From positions 4,333,147 to 4,397,146 of the forward strand of contig VUYV01000045.1 in assembly GCA_008711295.1 (NCBI GenBank): a DNA stretch of 64,000 bases. Reading direction: 5' to 3'. Shown one piece after another: positions 58,647 to 64,000 of this stretch; position 1 is the stretch's first letter; each line of letters begins with the position of its first letter. A model generated the notes under the pieces. The model was not told the origin of the DNA. It saw nothing but the letters and a program-made list of their open reading frames with translations, and did no database searches. A program made the translations under genes and the position numbers. The DNA comes from Anarhynchus alexandrinus (Eukaryota > Chordata > Aves > Charadriiformes > Charadriidae).

Positions 58647-61600
58647 ATGTAATATTTCAGCATTGACATCAACATATTGTTTATAACATTAAGCAATAAT
58701 AAAACGGAAATAACAATTTCTCCATCTGTATACATGTACATATTGAGATCAATGACGCAAACAAGTCAGCCCTGACTGTGAGTGTAATTGGTTACCAGTC
58801 CTTACCTGCTGAGGGTGGCTGAGGTGAGGTGGGCTCTACTCTCGGACATCGCGCCCTAGCAGACTCAAAAAATCCCATGTCACAATCCTTCCCCTACTGC
58901 AGTCAAAAGCAAAGCTTGCCCTGACTTCAGGTGTAACTGTCAGCAAGTGCATGAATTTATCACACTGTATGCAGCCCTCATTTACTTGAGTAAATCTTAC
59001 TTGTTCAAGGGATCCCACAAACATTTGTATTTTTAGCCCAATACAAATAATAGCAACACTAATCATAAGAACAGTTTACCTCAAAAAGCAATTCCCATCC
59101 CTCCCTTTCCACCCCCTCAAAAGAGACTGCTTAGTGATATCCAGCAGCTACAAACCTCAAGCAGTCTTAAAACCCATTCCCTGACTCAAAGAGTGCCGTG
59201 AGATTCTGGATATTCTCCAGTCTTCAGTTTTGCTCTTCCAAGAGAAGCTCAAGAGAATTCTGATTTTTAATTTTTCTCTGACCTAGTAAAAGCTAAAGTC
59301 GCCTTCTGCTCCCTGTCTGCGTATACTCTTGCAGCGGAGCTTTGAAGTGGCATCTACTTCGTGCCAAGACACAAACTGCTGCCTTCTTTTCCTTCATAGC
59401 AAAACATTGCGGAGGGGAGAAACCCTTGAGATGATGCCATCTTCTGTTTGTTTTTACTTAATTCTGAAAGCCCTCTAGGCAGAAAGGATACAACCAGTGC
59501 CCAGAGAACAGATTTGCTGAGATACAGCCTGGAAAATATGTTGCTAAAGGAAAAAATTCCAACCATCATTCCCACATTGGCACAAATACTTCCACATCTA
59601 GTCCTCCATCTTTTTTTTTGATGTTTGTGGTATTTGCTGTTTACGAACATCCTTCAGTTGCTAGCATAAGGGAGTCACGTGAGATTTTATCAAAGCACTG
59701 CATGGTACATGCCCTGGCAAGGCTGTAGCAAGAATCTATTTCAAAAAGCCTATTGAAACGCCAGATAAAGCAATAAAAGCTCTTTGCAATAGCCCGCATT
59801 CTGCCTTAGAAGAAACTCTTTCTTCAGCTGCATACAGATTTATCAAGTTGTAGGCCCGTTAAGAGAATAGGCAATAAATGTGACGACCATTTCCCATGGC
59901 CTCAGGCCAGGAAATCGGCTTCCTGCATGGAAGATGCACGCATACACACGTACATAAACATACCCTGCTCTGTAATGTAAATACAACTCTGATTGAGTAG
60001 TCCGAGGAAGAGGATTTCCTGTAGGATTTTCATTTTGAATGGATGTTTTCCCATTTCTTTCTCAAGTTAGATAAGCAAGTTTCTTCTGCTGTATCAGTTA
60101 GCATGCAGCAAGGGGCAACTTGCCAAGTAAACGCATCTTCTCAGTCTCCATTGGTCCCGGGTCTGTTTCTTCAAGAAATACAGGGATAACTATTTTTTAA
60201 TTTATTTTTTTTCCCCTGAAACTACCACCTGAGTGAGGCAGGATGAATGCAGTCCAAACCAGTTTTCATTTCAAATTCCAGCCTCGCAGGAAGCACATAC
60301 ACAAATGTAAGCGATTCCATACCTTACATGCATAGAATTTAAAAGCAAATGAGTATCTCCCTACAGCTCTGGGGCTTCCTCACAGTGAAACAGTCCTCAA
60401 GCATGTAAAGATATGCTTTCACCGTAAGCTAACCTGATCTGCACTGAAAAGCTACAGCTTATTCATGATGCAGCTGGGGCCAGCACCCATCTGTTTCTGG
60501 GATTTCTGGGGACACAACCCCTTACAGGTAGTGCTGCAGAACAATACAATTGATCCGTACTATCCTCTATATGGAAATACGTGGGGAAGTCATCTGCATT
60601 TCTGGCCAAGACAGAAGAGGAACTGCAGGAGGGCACTGGAAGTCAACACATAAATGACTTATTCTGGTCCACTCCTACGAGCGTTACTAGTGCTACTACT
60701 GGGCAACCAGCATGAATGAAAGGTCTACCTAGCCCACAACCGGCTGATGGCATAGGATGGAAAGTACAGTCAGATTTGGAAGAAAAAGCTTTGTATGTAG
60801 ATAGGAGCGCAAACAGCAATAACACCTAAGCAAGATTATGAATGATATTTGCCTTGAAGATGTACTCCAAATCTTTGCTCTGTAGAGATTAATCAGTACT
60901 TAGATACATTCTTCTTTCTCAACATAAAAGCTCTGGGAACTGTTCTTGTACCACTGCCCTATAGCCAAATGCCTGACTTTGTAGGCTATATCTTAGAGAG
61001 TCCACAAGGGGTAAAACTCTCATATGAAATTTAGGGGGAAAATAATTTGGGAACCTTTTAGTTATGTTCAGACCTTCTACAATTCATATCATGCAGGTTT
61101 ATTTTCTTTCCTTCTCTCTATTTTAGTGACCCAGTCTTGCTGGTTTTGAGCTGAAAGTCAAGATCTTTAGATATTATAGAACTCAGAGTTTCATTTTAAG
61201 GAAAAAAAAAGTACTAAATATTGTGATAGCTGGCAATATGCACATAAACTGGGACATATAAATACATGCTGATATATTGAATGTACAAAATAATACAAAA
61301 GCTTTGAAAACCTGAAATTAATTCCCTATGTCACTATGTTTGTATAATTCCACCCAAATAAATCAAATTTTACAGTGCATCAGGATGAATTTTATTAAAA
61401 ATAGAGCAAATGTACCCCTTAGAGAAAAAAAAATCAGTCTACTGAATAATGAAAAAATATCAAAAATTCCTAAACTTCCTGTATAACATCTTAAGTTCTG
61501 TTCACCAAGACATATATTGAATTTTGTATATTTACTCTTCACAAACTATACAGGCACTGAAACACTGTAGTTTATATTATTCAGAGCATTAGAATGGTTT

Positions 61601-64000
61601 TGTGTTTTATTAGTTGTTTTACATTATGTTATTAAATACAATAGCAGTCTTTATAAGAGCTTAAGTGTGTACTACAGGGTTATCTAGCAGGACGCTAGAC
61701 AAACAGTGAAGTAAAAAATGAAAGGTTTTTCAGGGTAATTTAAAAGTTTATATAGAATATGATACTTCTAGACACACAAGATACATTAAGCACTTAGTGA
61801 ATCAAGTGCGTTAGTTGCTTTTTTGCCACAAAGGACTATAAATACAAAGTTTTGTAACTGGACTTAGAGCGCGGACTTCAGTTAGTCAACCAAGTGTTAC
61901 CTCCTCCTCCTGCACTGAACTTTTCCCATCCGCTACACCATTTACAGAAACACTTCATTGTGCAGATAATTAACTTCCACTTTTCAATGCATAATTACAT
62001 ATAATCATGTATTCAATTCACCAGAAGAGTTCCCACTTATATGATCTATAGACTGTACTTATCTTTCTCTACCTACTCTGTTCTTCTGCCAATTTGTAGC
62101 GCACATTCTCCTAACTTTTATGGATTTTTGTTTGCACACTGGTGCTCTCCATTTTCAAGAAAAGATTGATCACAAAATAAAGCTTTAACTTTGAAAAAAA
62201 GACAAGGATGTCGATATTACTCTTTTAGTTTCCAGCCCTGAAAGGCAGTGCTGCACAACCACAGCTGAAATGAAAAAAAAATCAGGTTGTCTAAATTTTA
62301 AGAAGTCATCCAAAAGAGTGGCTCTGTTTTTCCTCTCTGCTTCAGAGTGCTTTACTGATAGTAATCCAAGTGGTAACCTTTGCAGAAGAGTAAAAACTAC
62401 TTCTTGTTACGTTTTGCTGGATTTGTTTTTAGCTGGATCACATCTGTGATCTGCTCATCGCAAAACTGGTGCCAGTACACAGGAGGCAGTGGAAGTAAAC
62501 AGACACAGCTGAGAGAACTGGGAAGACAAATTATTACTTGAAAACTAGTTTTGAGGTAGTTAAGATGGACACTGCTGCCCAATAATTAGCTCTTTCTTAA
62601 GAGTAATAAATGCAGCTATGCATTGAGAGCACACAGTGGCAAAACCAGAGACTCAGAATGTAAAACGTTACACGTGTTCTGCTGTAACATTACTACTACC
62701 TTAGCCCTGATGCTCCAGGAATATGAACGCAGCAAGGTTCAGGGACAGCCATAAGAACCCTTATGACAAACTACTGTAGCTGTATGGCAACCAAAAAAGG
62801 TATTTTGTGGCTCAAAGTTTGTCTATTTGTATCTACAGCATAATTTTAAAGCTTGATTTTCATTGCAATTCTGAAATTATTTAATGTTTTCTGTCCACTA
62901 CACCTACTGTTAGGCATCTCCCTTTTTTGGGTGCTCACCTTGAGATAAATTGGCCTTAGTAACTCCATCTGCAGTCAGTGCCAATGGGAACTGTGGATTC
63001 TCCACAACTCTGAAAGGACTTGAGGGACCACACCATCATAAACAAGACAGGCAAATTAAGTACAAGCAAGTAACTAAGGAGGCACTTTTGGAAATCTTGA
63101 CATTTGTGCCCAAGTTCCTCCTTTTGTAGAAGAAATACAAACACATGCTTTGCCTTGGTATTATAAGAATTGATGTGTCATGCTTGTAAGACTGGTTTGA
63201 GGCCTCTAAAGAAAGACAATACAACATAAGAAATACTGTATTCAACATGAATTTACCAGATATCGATTTGTAAAAAAAATAACTGCAAAACGACACATGC
63301 ATTATTATTTAATGGCATAGTAATTTAACACATGCTAATAGATTGTGACAGTTTGGGCAATCTCTGTATACACATCTTATGAATAGTGATTATTCTGGAG
63401 AATTCACTGCATATAAAATCACGTACCTGTCCAGCCATAGCTGCAGAACATTCAGGAGTCATTAACTAGAAATAACTTTGCTCTAGAAATATGATAAAAG
63501 TACTGGAGAAGCTGAAGGAAACTGGAAACAATGAAGGAGACAGCAAACTGAGGGGATTTTTTTGATTGCAGTAGTGGAAGAAATTGTGGGGGCTTTGTTG
63601 CAGGGTACTCAGTTAAAAAAAAAGAAAAAAAAAAGAAGAGAGACACTGACAGAAGGATTTAAGAATCTCAGAAAGATTGTCCAAGACTTCAGTTGGTATC
63701 TGGAGTGATGATGGCACTATAGAAGATGGCTTCTTTTTGCCTTTTGTGTAAATAAAGCATGTTTTAGAAGTTACACCGTAAAACCATAGAGTTCCTTGCT
63801 GTAATTGTCAAGGGTTGCTATGGGTTTAAAATGTCAAGCAGTGTACCCCTAAGAGTTCAGGAGAGCCTACTGAGGATACTTGAGGAGATTAGTATTGGGT
63901 TTATTGCCTAGAGCCATGGAAGACAGGGCTTGCACTGTGGTAATGAATCTGAGGAGCTCATAGATGCTCCCTGGACTCTGATTAGGCTCAAAGTTCAGAA

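Larger units (their letters stand above)
54093..64000 (-). other. PHACTR2: PHACTR2 5' intron(s), continuing beyond the right edge
   Basis: About 9.9 kb with no exon matching the expected upstream PHACTR2 sequence (KLSTIGKIFKPWKWRKKK). It contains CR1 copy 5 (55400-56271), a TA/TG-rich stretch (58545-58646), an unassigned possible exon at 54420-54480 and a 97-codon minus-strand frame at 58041-58334. Inferred to be intronic because the gene has no start within the window. Confidence 0.75.

Noticed and set aside
1..64000. CRISPR arrays, tRNA or rRNA genes, phage or bacterial-type systems, endogenous retroviral genes
   Set aside because: I found no regularly spaced repeats, no clear tRNA cloverleaf, no rRNA-like sequence and no gag-pol-env or LTR structure. 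The reverse-transcriptase similarity here is CR1 LINE only.

Overview
The window looks like bird nuclear DNA. It has sparse short exons with GT/AG borders, AT-rich introns, one CpG island, and five 5'-truncated CR1 LINE (non-LTR retrotransposon) tails ending in ATTCTATG-type repeats, which are typical of avian genomes. The host species cannot be named from the sequence.

Two protein-coding genes are recognisable, both on the minus strand. At the left (about 1-5100) is the 5' part of LTV1, a 40S ribosome-biogenesis factor. Coding exons 2-5 are visible at 3536-3667, 2844-3032, 1713-1800 and 729-849 and encode roughly residues 2-177. The start-codon exon is not visible and probably lies in the 96-base N gap (4938-5033) inside the CpG island (about 4500-5375). 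The rest of LTV1 runs off the left edge.

From about 13.9 kb to the right edge is PHACTR2, a phosphatase-1 and G-actin binding regulator. Eleven exons at 54012-54092, 50959-51117, 40554-40790, 36355-36904, 34894-35096, 32530-32686, 30262-30317, 23957-24018, 22790-22927, 20106-20182 and 15474-15489 join in frame to about 577 residues ending in Arg-Phe-His-Arg-Pro-stop. They carry four RPEL repeats and the C-terminal PP1-binding segment. The upstream exon(s) with the Met start and the basic KPWKWRKKK region are not in the window. From memory, human LTV1 lies directly downstream of PHACTR2 in the same orientation (6q24), which agrees with this layout.

The space between the genes (about 5.7-13.9 kb) holds one CR1 copy and otherwise unremarkable AT-rich sequence. 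Some of it may be extended PHACTR2 3' UTR. Almost all the remaining sequence is intron. No RNA gene, CRISPR, phage, toxin or other unusual system was found. The points most worth checking are a GC-AG intron in PHACTR2, a possible unlisted or poison exon at 54420-54480, a CR1 inserted at the edge of the LTV1 CpG island creating a chimeric ORF, the largely intact CR1 reverse-transcriptase ORF at 15653-16564, and the uniform antisense orientation of all five CR1 copies.
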